64,000 nt of DNA from JAHEZL01 sp964406465. GTDB lineage: Bacteria; Bacteroidota; Bacteroidia; Flavobacteriales_C; GCA-002722245. Every line of letters starts with the position of its first letter. Within the stretch, counting starts at the first letter, position 1. Of the stretch, positions 48,372 through 57,539 are shown piece after piece. A program made the translations under genes and the position numbers. The stretch lies in the NCBI GenBank assembly GCA_964406465.1, contig CAYORT010000003.1, forward strand, positions 124,001 to 188,000, given 5' to 3'. Below the pieces are notes generated by a model that saw only the letters and a program-made list of their open reading frames with translations, did not search any database and was not told the origin of the DNA.

Positions 48372-51300
48372 TTACTTCTTCTCCATTCCCCCTTCTTCCC
48401 CGCCAGCTCTTTTGAAGGTATAATAGTTTGATTTTATTTCAACACCATTTTTGTAAAACGTTTCACTTATTTCTAAATAATATTGCGCTTCTTCAATGGC
48501 TTCTTGTTCTTTTTGCATGCTTTCAAAACAACGATCATCGAGATAATTGATGCCTTGTAGGTCGCCATGCAACCAACGCCCGTCGGGCAAGCCATTCACA
48601 TATCTTCCCACAAAAATCAATTTGCCTTCACGGTTAAACTCTTTCCACCATCCTTCTTTTTTTCCGTTAATGTATTTGCCTTCTTCGCGCACCAATTGAT
48701 TTGAATAATATTTCTTAATGCTACCGGTAGAATTTGTCATCAAAGATTTTCCATCGATTGCGTAGAAGTCGGTATACAACACTTTATAAGAATTCTCAAA
48801 CAAATCTGTTTCACACTCTTGTTCGTTCGTCTCATCGAGTAAAAGTCCTTTTGCCATCAATTTTCCGTTGTTGTAATACTCTTGGTAATAACCACACCCA
48901 TAAACGATTTCTTTGCCCACTTTCAATTTGCTGCTATCGGCATAAGTAATGACGTACTGCAACTTACCATCGGGAAAATAATATTTCCAAGTTCCTCTTT
49001 TGATAACGCCTTCGACTTTCACTTGTGTGACACCTATAAAGCCATTGTCTATTATTCTAGGATAATCGGGCTCTGCAGATGCTGCTACTGCATAATCTTC
49101 CATCGCGCGCGCGCTGTCTGCTACCGCCACGGCTTCTTCATACATCGCCTCATCATAAGTACCCTCAGTGGGTTGCATATAGTTGCTGTCTAATACTGTT
49201 TTTGCTTCACAATATTTTACACCGTTGTCGTAGAAAAATTCATATTCACCTTCTATCTTAAGTGAATAAAAAGGCGATTTCAACATGTACTCTACAGACA
49301 TATCATTGTACCCGCTGATGAACGATTTGTCGTGCGCTGTTGCAATCATTCTAACGGTATTGTTACCATCTCTCAGCACTTGTTGTCCGCTGAGTTTTCC
49401 CTTCTTGTAATTTCCGCTTAGCGTGTAATGCGCATCGGCATATTCACTACTCGACATATAAAATTTTCCTTCCTTCTTTCCATCAACATACATGGCATAA
49501 AAAGTAGTGTCTCCCTTGCTGTTAAAAGAAATCGATAAGCCATCAAGAACACCATTTTTGTAAGTTTCTAAAGATTCTACTATTCCATCATGATTATATT
49601 TCTTCAATTCGCCATGTCTTTTTCCTTCTTTGTTGTACACTTCCATTCTTCTCACTTTGCCATCATCATACTTGTATGAAGTGTCGCAAGGGGCGCCATA
49701 GCAATAGTGCTTTACAGATTCGCGCAACCAGGTGTCGGTATTTTTATTCCATCGCAATTCTACCATATCGCCATGAGGCAAACCGTAGTAAAAATCGCAT
49801 TCAATTCTTTCCTTTTTTCTTATCTCTCCTTCGTAATTTCTCTTTACCATTTCACCATAAGCCTTGCCGTGTAAAGCACTTTTTTCTAACTCAGCTTCGG
49901 CAACAATGTGTTCTCTCCTTTCATGAAAATTCACCATGATGTGCGTAAGGTCGCCTTGCTTGAAGCTTAAATCTAAGAACGATTTTAATATTCCTTTTTC
50001 TCTGCTTCCCAACTCCTTTTCTGTTTTTTTGCCAAACTCTTTTTTCACCATATCAACAGCCATAATATCAAGTGCTATCATTCCTTTCTTGAAATGAACC
50101 AGTCGGTCGCCTTTACCAAAAAAGAGGTGAATTTTACCTGTAAACAATTTGTCTTTGTAATAGAATTTTACCGAATCGCGAGCAAATTCTCTACCTGTGC
50201 GCAAGGTCCTTTGCACTGCTCCGGTGAGCGATAAGTCTTTCCACTGACCTTTTACTGGATTTAAATCGCGATGAGAAAACATCACCATTTTTGCATCGCC
50301 AATAGTTACAATATTTTGAAAAGCAAAATTTGCTGCACTGCTATCGGTAATCACAAAATCGAGAGAAAAATCGCCTTTAATCGACTTTCCTTTTATGAAA
50401 GCGGTATTTTCAAACTGAGGCATTCTGTACTCAAAACTATTTACGCCCATGCGTTTGTCGCGTCGAATAGAAACCAAGTACATCTTACCGGCAACCTTAG
50501 TGCTATTGTCGTAAAAACTTCTGTAGTTAGCTTCGGTCAATTCAAGCACTCCCTTCTCGTTCAATTCAAATTTTTCATATCTGTTGTTATAATAACCTCT
50601 AACCATTTCTCTGTGAATGCCTATAACTTTTCCTTCACTAAAGGCTCTAATTTCACAACGAGCTATGCCCACAGAATCTAACAATTGGCTGCGCAACAAC
50701 AATATCTTTTTATTGGGCGCATAGATGGTATCGAAAAAAATCTCTGAAGATTCATAACTCCCTGGATTGCTAAATTTAGCGCACAAATCGCCATTCTTGT
50801 AGTAGTATTTGGCTACACCTGCATTGGGCACTGCGAAAGAATATCCTAAATAATAATTCTCTCCTTCGAAGGGATTTTTTCCGAGTTTTTCGAATCCAAA
50901 ATCATCTAGCGTGTAAGTAGATAAGCGCTCGTTATCATTGCTTGTAATTTCATAAATTAAATGTCCTTCGCTATAGTATTCTTTTGTTGTTTGAACACCA
51001 TCGAGGGTAATCAATTCCTTTTGCAAACTGGTGGTATTATTGGGTAAAAGTCGGTACCGTTTTTCGTTCACCACATAACCATTTTGGTATTCACCCTCAC
51101 GTTCTACAAATACAACATTGTTTTCGTTCGCATACTCCTTGAAAGGCCCTTGCAGGTTGCCATCAACGTAATTTAAGGTGTTGTTGTATGATTGTCCGTT
51201 AGCATACAAATAAGTATTCCACACGCCATCTTTCAATCCGTTTTTATAGCTTCCTAACTTGATGGGATCATTGTTCTCATCGTAAAAAATAGCCGACCCT

Positions 51301-51830
51301 TCAAGAAGCATATTGCTCATGCTAAAAACAGCTCTTACCCTTCTTGTTCCATCTTTTTGCCACTGCAGCAAAACATAATTTGAATCGGGAATAGCGTAAG
51401 CCAAAGGAGGAATTTCTCCGTCCCAACTTTCAGCTTGTGCATAGTAGCTTCCGGCTTTTGCAGAATCAACCGCATAGTCGTATCCCATCTCCTCTATATC
51501 ATATCCTGCTTTCTCTAACTTTTTTAGTTGCTTCTTGCTTAATTTCACCGGTTCTTCCACCGCAATTCCTTCAAGATTGGGCTCGTAAGGAGCCTGCAAA
51601 ACATAAGGATAAACCTTATATATCACGCCATTAAATTCAAAATTCTCGAGGTTGCGAGGGTCGAAAGAAAAATCATCATAACCGGACTTATCGCCCCACT
51701 CCTCATAGGCTATGGAAGTATCAATCGCCGTGGTATCTGCTTCAGCAGCCTCTGTAGCAGGATAGTAATCGTCTTGTGCAAAAAGAGTAGTCGTGCAAAG
51801 AATAGTAATGGGTAGTAGTAGTTTTTTCAT
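48372..51830 (-). CDS. Giant MORN-repeat exported protein (paralog 2)
   Basis: A 1152-residue protein with signal peptide 'MKKLLLPITILCTTTLFAQ'. The N-terminal domain ('FEFNGVIYKVYPYVLQAPYE...IPPLAYAIPDSNYVLLQW') and the C-terminal block ('KKEGWWKEFNREGKLIFVGR', 'GRWLHGDLQGINYLDDRCFES') match the MORN proteins at 26168 and 51835. Between them lie many MORN-variant repeats ('GSYKNGLKDGVWNTYLYANG', 'RGTWKYYFPDGKLQYVITYA') and an Asp/Ala-rich insertion. It starts four bases after the stop of paralog 3, so the two are one operon. No sorting domain; periplasmic or surface-associated. Confidence 0.82.
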   Translation of the reverse strand: MKKLLLPITILCTTTLFAQDDYYPATEAAEADTTAIDTSIAYEEWGDKSGYDDFSFDPRNLENFEFNGVIYKVYPYVLQAPYEPNLEGIAVEEPVKLSKKQLKKLEKAGYDIEEMGYDYAVDSAKAGSYYAQAESWDGEIPPLAYAIPDSNYVLLQWQKDGTRRVRAVFSMSNMLLEGSAIFYDENNDPIKLGSYKNGLKDGVWNTYLYANGQSYNNTLNYVDGNLQGPFKEYANENNVVFVEREGEYQNGYVVNEKRYRLLPNNTTSLQKELITLDGVQTTKEYYSEGHLIYEITSNDNERLSTYTLDDFGFEKLGKNPFEGENYYLGYSFAVPNAGVAKYYYKNGDLCAKFSNPGSYESSEIFFDTIYAPNKKILLLRSQLLDSVGIARCEIRAFSEGKVIGIHREMVRGYYNNRYEKFELNEKGVLELTEANYRSFYDNSTKVAGKMYLVSIRRDKRMGVNSFEYRMPQFENTAFIKGKSIKGDFSLDFVITDSSAANFAFQNIVTIGDAKMVMFSHRDLNPVKGQWKDLSLTGAVQRTLRTGREFARDSVKFYYKDKLFTGKIHLFFGKGDRLVHFKKGMIALDIMAVDMVKKEFGKKTEKELGSREKGILKSFLDLSFKQGDLTHIMVNFHERREHIVAEAELEKSALHGKAYGEMVKRNYEGEIRKKERIECDFYYGLPHGDMVELRWNKNTDTWLRESVKHYCYGAPCDTSYKYDDGKVRRMEVYNKEGKRHGELKKYNHDGIVESLETYKNGVLDGLSISFNSKGDTTFYAMYVDGKKEGKFYMSSSEYADAHYTLSGNYKKGKLSGQQVLRDGNNTVRMIATAHDKSFISGYNDMSVEYMLKSPFYSLKIEGEYEFFYDNGVKYCEAKTVLDSNYMQPTEGTYDEAMYEEAVAVADSARAMEDYAVAASAEPDYPRIIDNGFIGVTQVKVEGVIKRGTWKYYFPDGKLQYVITYADSSKLKVGKEIVYGCGYYQEYYNNGKLMAKGLLLDETNEQECETDLFENSYKVLYTDFYAIDGKSLMTNSTGSIKKYYSNQLVREEGKYINGKKEGWWKEFNREGKLIFVGRYVNGLPDGRWLHGDLQGINYLDDRCFESMQKEQEAIEEAQYYLEISETFYKNGVEIKSNYYTFKRAGGEEGGMEKK

Positions 51831-51834
51831 GGTG

Positions 51835-54800
51835 TTATTTTAAACTTCTTTTGAAGGTGTAGCTTTTTGAATGTAATAATGCTCCTTTATTGTAAATGCT
51901 TTCTGAAACTTCCAAATTATTCTTTTCTTCTGCTTCATATGCTTCAGCGGCTTCAAGGCTTTCAAAACATTTGTCATCAAGGTAATTAATCCCCTCTAGA
52001 TCTCCTTCCAACCAACGCCCATCTTTATTTCCATTTACATATTTACCAACCAATACCAAATGCCCTTCTTTGTTATATTTCTTAAACCACCCGTTTCTTT
52101 CTCCTTTCAAATAAGTTACCTCGTATTTTAAAACACCATTATTGTAAAAGTACTTTATGCTACCATTGCCGTTCTTAAGAACCGGTGTGCCATCTTCTTT
52201 AAAATAACTCTTATAATCTATGTCGAGATCCAACACCGGCAACTCGTTCTCACACTCACCAGCAATACCGCCTGGAAGTACTTCGCCCTCGCATTTAAGT
52301 TTGCCGTTTGCATAGTATTCTTTGATATAATTTATCGATCCCCATTTATTGTAAGAAACCTCACACATCACTTTTCCATTTGTATGATAATACTTCCATT
52401 TTCCTTCTAAAATGCTGTGTGCGCTCGCTACAACAGTATCCTCGGAAGCCTGGACCATGCTGGCGCTATAATAATAAGTGCCTTTTGGTGATGTGCTGTG
52501 AAAAATCTCATAACCCATTCTGCCTTCAGAATACAAATTACCGTTAGGATAATAAATTTTTACCTCACCGGCCACAGTATAGTTATATTCCCAAGAAGTA
52601 AGCGGATTCTTACTTTCAATCTCAGCGTCACTTTTACCAAAGGAACTGTCGACTTTAATTTCCATTCGCAAGTTCCCTCTTTCATCAACTACTTTTATAT
52701 TTGCTGCGATTCGCCCCTCTTTATAATAACATTTTGAAATTAGTGCGCGGCCATCCACATAGCTCTTCTGCATTGACAATCCATCTAAAACGTTATTCTG
52801 AATGTTGATATACGAAAGGGTGTCGGCGCCTTTTAATTTAAAGCTAGGCCCTTCTTTTATGCCGTGATTGTAACTGCTGTATTCTGTTATTTCGTCTTCT
52901 CGAAAAAATTTAACTTGAACGCCGTGCCTTTTAGCATCCTCATCGTAAACCTCAATTTTACTTAGCGAGCAATCGGGGTGATATGAATAAGCAGTATCGC
53001 GATAATTTCCATAATAGAAATTCTCTACCTTCTGCAAACAAAAATCTTGTGCGTCTGAATTCTTATTCCACACGATTGTTTTGCCATGAGGCATCCCTTC
53101 AACTAAATTTGATTCTACCTTTAAATTCACTGGGAGTCCTTTTTTAAAAAAAGGAGAGCTAATTTCTGCTAACAGCTTTCCATCGGGCAAACTGTTTTTA
53201 AATGCCGTTTTTATTTTAACACTTGCCATACTCGTTTCAAACTTTCCATCAAGCATAGAAAGCATTCCTTTTTCTACCGTAAAATCTATTCGTGTTTTTT
53301 CGCCATCAATTTTAAGACGGTCCATTTGCTTTTTTTCATACAATGATTTGATATTAAAAAACAAAGTTTTTTTCTCTTTTCTAAACATGAAATCTTCTTC
53401 TGAATACACCAGCGCTAATGTTCCGCTAAAAGGTTTCTCTTTGTAATAGATAATCATAGAATCTAACCGATAACCTAAATCGTTTTGCGACTTATCAAAA
53501 AAGCCATGAAATTGAGAAGCGCTTTTGCGCAATTTTGCGTTAACGCTCTTATCAGAGCGTGTATACACCACAACCTTTAAATCACCTAATTTGACTACTG
53601 TTTCAAAAGCGAAATTATTTGGATCGAATAATGAGATTTTAAAATCGGCCGTCACCCATTTATTTTTCATTTTCACAAATTCGGCTCCGTTTAGGCGCGG
53701 ACTAAAATAAGTATAGGTATAATAGTCGCCTTTCTTCCAAGCTTTCAACAAGAGCAAGGTGTCATTATTGGATTGACTAAAATCTTTTGTGCCATGCAAA
53801 ATAAAATAATCGGCAAAGCTGATTTCCATTTGGCCGTCTGCAGACCTCTTCCAAGCTTCATATTCCTGATATGTTTCTTCATTGCCTAATGATTTCACCG
53901 AATACGTCTTGCTTTCTAAATTTCCATTGGTATCAAACAATTGAAAAAGCTCTCTCTTTTTTTCTAAAGTATCGGCAATCGCATATTGTAACGCATAAAT
54001 GCCGCCTTTGTCGTTCCATAAAGTATCAAATTTTACATCGTAATTGAAAAAGTCGGTGTTGCCAAAACTTATACTGCCCACCTTTCTTCCGTTTTCATGA
54101 TAATACTGCAATTTTCCTTTTTTTGGCACATAATACAGGTTGCTCAAAATTGAAATGTTTTTGTGGTTCGCAAATTCAAAATCTTCTTCATAGGCGAAAG
54201 AACTAGAAGCCGAATGCAAATCAATATAATCTAATGAATCGAAAGTTTTTTTTGATATCTCAGCTTTCAACTTTCCGCTGGGATAATACTCTCTGTAATA
54301 ATTAATAACATAGCTGTTTCTTGCATAATACTCTGCTCGCAAATAAACTCGGCCCAAAGTATCTACGTCATATAAAGTGACCTTTCCTTTGCTTAAATAA
54401 CCTTCGTTTTCTCCTTCTTGTTCCAAATAAACTTGCTTATTAACACAACGAAATTCTTTAAATACTCCTTTCTTCTCACCCAATACATAAGTGTATTCGT
54501 TGGCAAACACACAATCGCTTTCATGCTTCCACTCTTTCCAAATTCCTTCTTGAATATTGTTGATATATTGACCTTCCGATTCAATCTTTCCATCGCCCGA
54601 ATACAATTTAGCATAGCCATTAATGACAGCATTTTGCACTGTAAAAGTAGCTCTCACTTTATTTGAACTACCCGACTTTTGCAACATCACATAGGCACCA
54701 TCTGTTAGCTTTTGGTAAACTGGGGGAATGCTCGTTTTTTCGCTTGATCTCGAAGTGGCAAAATCAAAACCCGTTTGAGCCTTCCACACACTATCCTCTT

Positions 54801-54930
54801 CACTTACCTTGGATTCTTTGTCTTCCTCCAAAACAATAGGATACACCATATACGTCTTCCCCTCAAAATCAAAAGTTTGGGCAATGCCTGCGGCAGATAG
54901 TAACAGAAATAAAAGCAAAAATTTTCTCAT
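51835..54930 (-). CDS. Giant MORN-repeat exported protein (paralog 3)
   Basis: A 1031-residue protein with signal peptide 'MRKFLLLFLLLSAAGIAQ', the shared N-terminal domain ('FEGKTYMVYPIVLEEDKES...IPPVYQKLTDGAYVMLQ'), a long run of MORN-variant repeats ('GQYINNIQEGIWKEWKHES', 'KIYYPNGNLYSEGRMGYEI', 'GKWKYYHTNGKVMCEVSYN') and the conserved C-terminal block 'GRWLEGDLEGINYLDDKCFES'. It is the first gene of a two-gene operon with paralog 2, transcribed from the promoter at 54950-54957. Confidence 0.82.
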   Translation of the reverse strand: MRKFLLLFLLLSAAGIAQTFDFEGKTYMVYPIVLEEDKESKVSEEDSVWKAQTGFDFATSRSSEKTSIPPVYQKLTDGAYVMLQKSGSSNKVRATFTVQNAVINGYAKLYSGDGKIESEGQYINNIQEGIWKEWKHESDCVFANEYTYVLGEKKGVFKEFRCVNKQVYLEQEGENEGYLSKGKVTLYDVDTLGRVYLRAEYYARNSYVINYYREYYPSGKLKAEISKKTFDSLDYIDLHSASSSFAYEEDFEFANHKNISILSNLYYVPKKGKLQYYHENGRKVGSISFGNTDFFNYDVKFDTLWNDKGGIYALQYAIADTLEKKRELFQLFDTNGNLESKTYSVKSLGNEETYQEYEAWKRSADGQMEISFADYFILHGTKDFSQSNNDTLLLLKAWKKGDYYTYTYFSPRLNGAEFVKMKNKWVTADFKISLFDPNNFAFETVVKLGDLKVVVYTRSDKSVNAKLRKSASQFHGFFDKSQNDLGYRLDSMIIYYKEKPFSGTLALVYSEEDFMFRKEKKTLFFNIKSLYEKKQMDRLKIDGEKTRIDFTVEKGMLSMLDGKFETSMASVKIKTAFKNSLPDGKLLAEISSPFFKKGLPVNLKVESNLVEGMPHGKTIVWNKNSDAQDFCLQKVENFYYGNYRDTAYSYHPDCSLSKIEVYDEDAKRHGVQVKFFREDEITEYSSYNHGIKEGPSFKLKGADTLSYINIQNNVLDGLSMQKSYVDGRALISKCYYKEGRIAANIKVVDERGNLRMEIKVDSSFGKSDAEIESKNPLTSWEYNYTVAGEVKIYYPNGNLYSEGRMGYEIFHSTSPKGTYYYSASMVQASEDTVVASAHSILEGKWKYYHTNGKVMCEVSYNKWGSINYIKEYYANGKLKCEGEVLPGGIAGECENELPVLDLDIDYKSYFKEDGTPVLKNGNGSIKYFYNNGVLKYEVTYLKGERNGWFKKYNKEGHLVLVGKYVNGNKDGRWLEGDLEGINYLDDKCFESLEAAEAYEAEEKNNLEVSESIYNKGALLHSKSYTFKRSLK

Positions 54931-54949
54931 CCTCAGAATTTTTAGTGCT

Positions 54950-54957
54950 CAAAGATA
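54950..54957 (-). promoter_or_regulatory. Promoter -7 element of the MORN operon
   Basis: On the minus strand TATCTTTG is an exact TAnnTTTG about 20 bases before the ATG of paralog 3. No TTTG at the -33 distance is seen. Confidence 0.45.
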
Positions 54958-55061
54958 GTCGTGCTTTTTAAACTTTTTTATTTTCTTCCATAATAATTAA
55001 GGGAACATTATTGCTGATTTTTTGTTTTCAAATTTTAACTTCGCGCTCTAAACTAACTTTT

Positions 55062-57407
55062 ATGCGTTTTTTGGTTTTAATTTCCATGATTGTGCTTTCG
55101 TTGAGTGCTAATGCACAGCTTACACAAAGTGTGCGCGGACAAGTACTCGATAAAAACTCGAAATCACCTCTGGTGGGCATCACCGTTACTGTTGAAAGCG
55201 TGGAGCCTAAAATCGCTACCTCTACCGATGAAAAAGGGTTTTTTAAGCTGGTGGGTGTGCCTGTGGGCCGACAAAGCATTTCTTTTTCCTCGGTTTCTCA
55301 CCACCCCATTACGCTCGAAAATCAAGAAGTTAAATCGGGTAAGGAGCTTTATCTCGAAATAGAGATGGAAGAAAAAGTAACCCTTACCAACGAAATCAAA
55401 ATTGTGGTGAAGAAAGACAACAAGCCCGAAAATGAGATGATTACCACAAGTAACGTGAACATGACACCCAAACAAACCGAACGATTTGCAGGCAGTTTGA
55501 GCGATGTTTCGCGTATGGCGATGAACTATGCCGGAGTGATTTCAGCTTCCGACAACCGCAACGACATCATCATTCGCGGTAACTCTCCGGCTGGCATCTT
55601 GTGGCGCTTAAATGGCATCAATATTCCTAATCCTAATCACTTTGGATCGCTTGGTAGCACTGGCGGACCAATCACCATTCTTAACAACAACAACTTGGCT
55701 AAATCAGATTTCATGACGGGTGCTTTTCCTTCAGATTATGGTAATGCCTTAGCGGGCGCTTTCGATTTAAAATTGCGCCACGGTAACAATGAAAAATTTG
55801 AGGGTACTGGCATGTTCGGCTTCAACGGTTTAGAGCTTGGCGTTGAGGGTCCGTTCTCCAAAAAAAGCAAGGCTTCTTACATGGCCAACTACCGCTATTC
55901 AACCCTTGGTATTTTCGATGCCGTAGGCATCTCGTTTGGAGTGGCCGCTATTCCTCAATATCAAGATTTAACTTTCAACATAGATATTCCTTTGAACAAA
56001 AAATATGGTAAGCTCGAAATGTTTGGTGTTGGCGGCTACAGCACCATATCTATTTTGGCCAACAAAGAACAAAAAGATGGCGATGTTTCATACACCCAAC
56101 AAGGCACCAACAACTATCTTATCTCTCAAATGGGCGTGAGCGGCATTGGCCACACCTACTACTTCTCAGATAAAACACACATGAAATCGGTGTTCGCTAT
56201 TTCGGGAATTTCGCAAACTGTTCATAGCGATTCCTTAGATGCGAATTACCAAAATCCGGGTTTGATTTACGACAATAAAACAGCCGAAATTAAATACTCT
56301 TTCAACTGGTATGTTAACACAAAGTTCAATTCGCGAAACACTTGGAAAAGTGGTGTTATTGCCGATTTATATGCTGTTAGATACTACGAAAAATTTCGTT
56401 CAAACTACCAATGGTTTACGGGTTACGATTTCAAAGGAAACACCTATCTAGTGCAAGCTTACACTCAGTGGTTGCATAAATTTAGCGATAAATTTCGCCT
56501 CAATTTAGGCGCTCATTACCAACAACTTACTTTAAATAATTCATACGCTGTTGAGCCTCGTGGTGGCGTTTCATACGATTTCGCTAAGAATAATACTATT
56601 TCATTAGGCGCGGGTATGCACTCTCAAATTCAACCTTTTAGTGTTTATTTGCTGGAGACAACTACAGGAAACTCCACTGCAAGAACCAATGAAAATTTAG
56701 ATCTTTCACGCAGCAATCACGTGGTGTTGAGTTACAGCCATTCGTTTAATCCGCACGCACGCGTTAAAGTAGAAAGCTACTACCAGCATGTTTATGGCGT
56801 GCCAGTTTTAAACAACTCATTCTTCAGTTTGGCAAATTTTGGTAGCGACTTCACTTTTCCTCGTGTAGACAGCCTCACTAATGGTGGAAAAGGAAAAAAT
56901 ATCGGTGTAGAGCTTACCGTTGAAAGAAACTTTCACAAAGGCTATTATTTCTTGTTTAGCGGCTCTTTGTATGATTCTAAATATACTGGCGGCGACGGCG
57001 TTGAACACAGCACCGCATTCAACGGTAATTATGCTGCCAACTTGTTGGGTGGAGCCGAATTTAATTTAACTAAAAAATTAGTGCTTCAAATAGACGCAAA
57101 AATAACCTACGCTGGCGGCAAAAGATATATACCTATAGATCTTGCAAAATCACAATTGGCGGGCAAAGCTGTATTCGATGAAAGTGAAATTTATGTACAT
57201 CGTTTTCACGACTATTTCCGCGCCGATTTAAAAGCCGGAATTCGCATCAACTCAAAAAAAATAACGCAAGAAATCTCATTCAACGTTCAAAATATTTTGG
57301 ATACCAAAAATGTTTTTCAGCAAATCTATGACAACGTAAACAAAGACGTAAAAACCGAGTACCAGCTGGGCTTTTTCCCTGTGGGAAGTTATAAGATTAT
57401 GTTTTAA
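55062..57407 (+). CDS. TonB-dependent receptor with carboxypeptidase-regulatory-like domain
   Basis: Start at ATG 55062, directly before the signal peptide 'MRFLVLISMIVLSLSANAQ'; an ATG at 55011 adds 17 residues. The 781-residue protein has a CarboxypepD_reg-like domain (residues about 22-105, 'VRGQVLDKNSKSPLVGITVTVE'), a plug domain ('NDIIIRGNSPAGILWRLNGINIPNPNHF', 'FPSDYGNALAGAFDLKLRHG') and an outer-membrane barrel ending 'FFPVGSYKIMF'. It imports an unknown ligand using TonB energy. No SusD partner is adjacent, so it is not a standard polysaccharide utilisation pair. Confidence 0.9.
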   Translation: MRFLVLISMIVLSLSANAQLTQSVRGQVLDKNSKSPLVGITVTVESVEPKIATSTDEKGFFKLVGVPVGRQSISFSSVSHHPITLENQEVKSGKELYLEIEMEEKVTLTNEIKIVVKKDNKPENEMITTSNVNMTPKQTERFAGSLSDVSRMAMNYAGVISASDNRNDIIIRGNSPAGILWRLNGINIPNPNHFGSLGSTGGPITILNNNNLAKSDFMTGAFPSDYGNALAGAFDLKLRHGNNEKFEGTGMFGFNGLELGVEGPFSKKSKASYMANYRYSTLGIFDAVGISFGVAAIPQYQDLTFNIDIPLNKKYGKLEMFGVGGYSTISILANKEQKDGDVSYTQQGTNNYLISQMGVSGIGHTYYFSDKTHMKSVFAISGISQTVHSDSLDANYQNPGLIYDNKTAEIKYSFNWYVNTKFNSRNTWKSGVIADLYAVRYYEKFRSNYQWFTGYDFKGNTYLVQAYTQWLHKFSDKFRLNLGAHYQQLTLNNSYAVEPRGGVSYDFAKNNTISLGAGMHSQIQPFSVYLLETTTGNSTARTNENLDLSRSNHVVLSYSHSFNPHARVKVESYYQHVYGVPVLNNSFFSLANFGSDFTFPRVDSLTNGGKGKNIGVELTVERNFHKGYYFLFSGSLYDSKYTGGDGVEHSTAFNGNYAANLLGGAEFNLTKKLVLQIDAKITYAGGKRYIPIDLAKSQLAGKAVFDESEIYVHRFHDYFRADLKAGIRINSKKITQEISFNVQNILDTKNVFQQIYDNVNKDVKTEYQLGFFPVGSYKIMF

Positions 57408-57539
57408 AAATGCACTTAATATTGCTTTAACTCTCTTATAATTTTAATACTCCAATTTTTCGTCTCCTCACTTTTTCGTGTTCATAACTTCGCCACCTCT
57501 TCTCCCGTACGAAGGCTCAATTCCCTATATTTATTTCAC

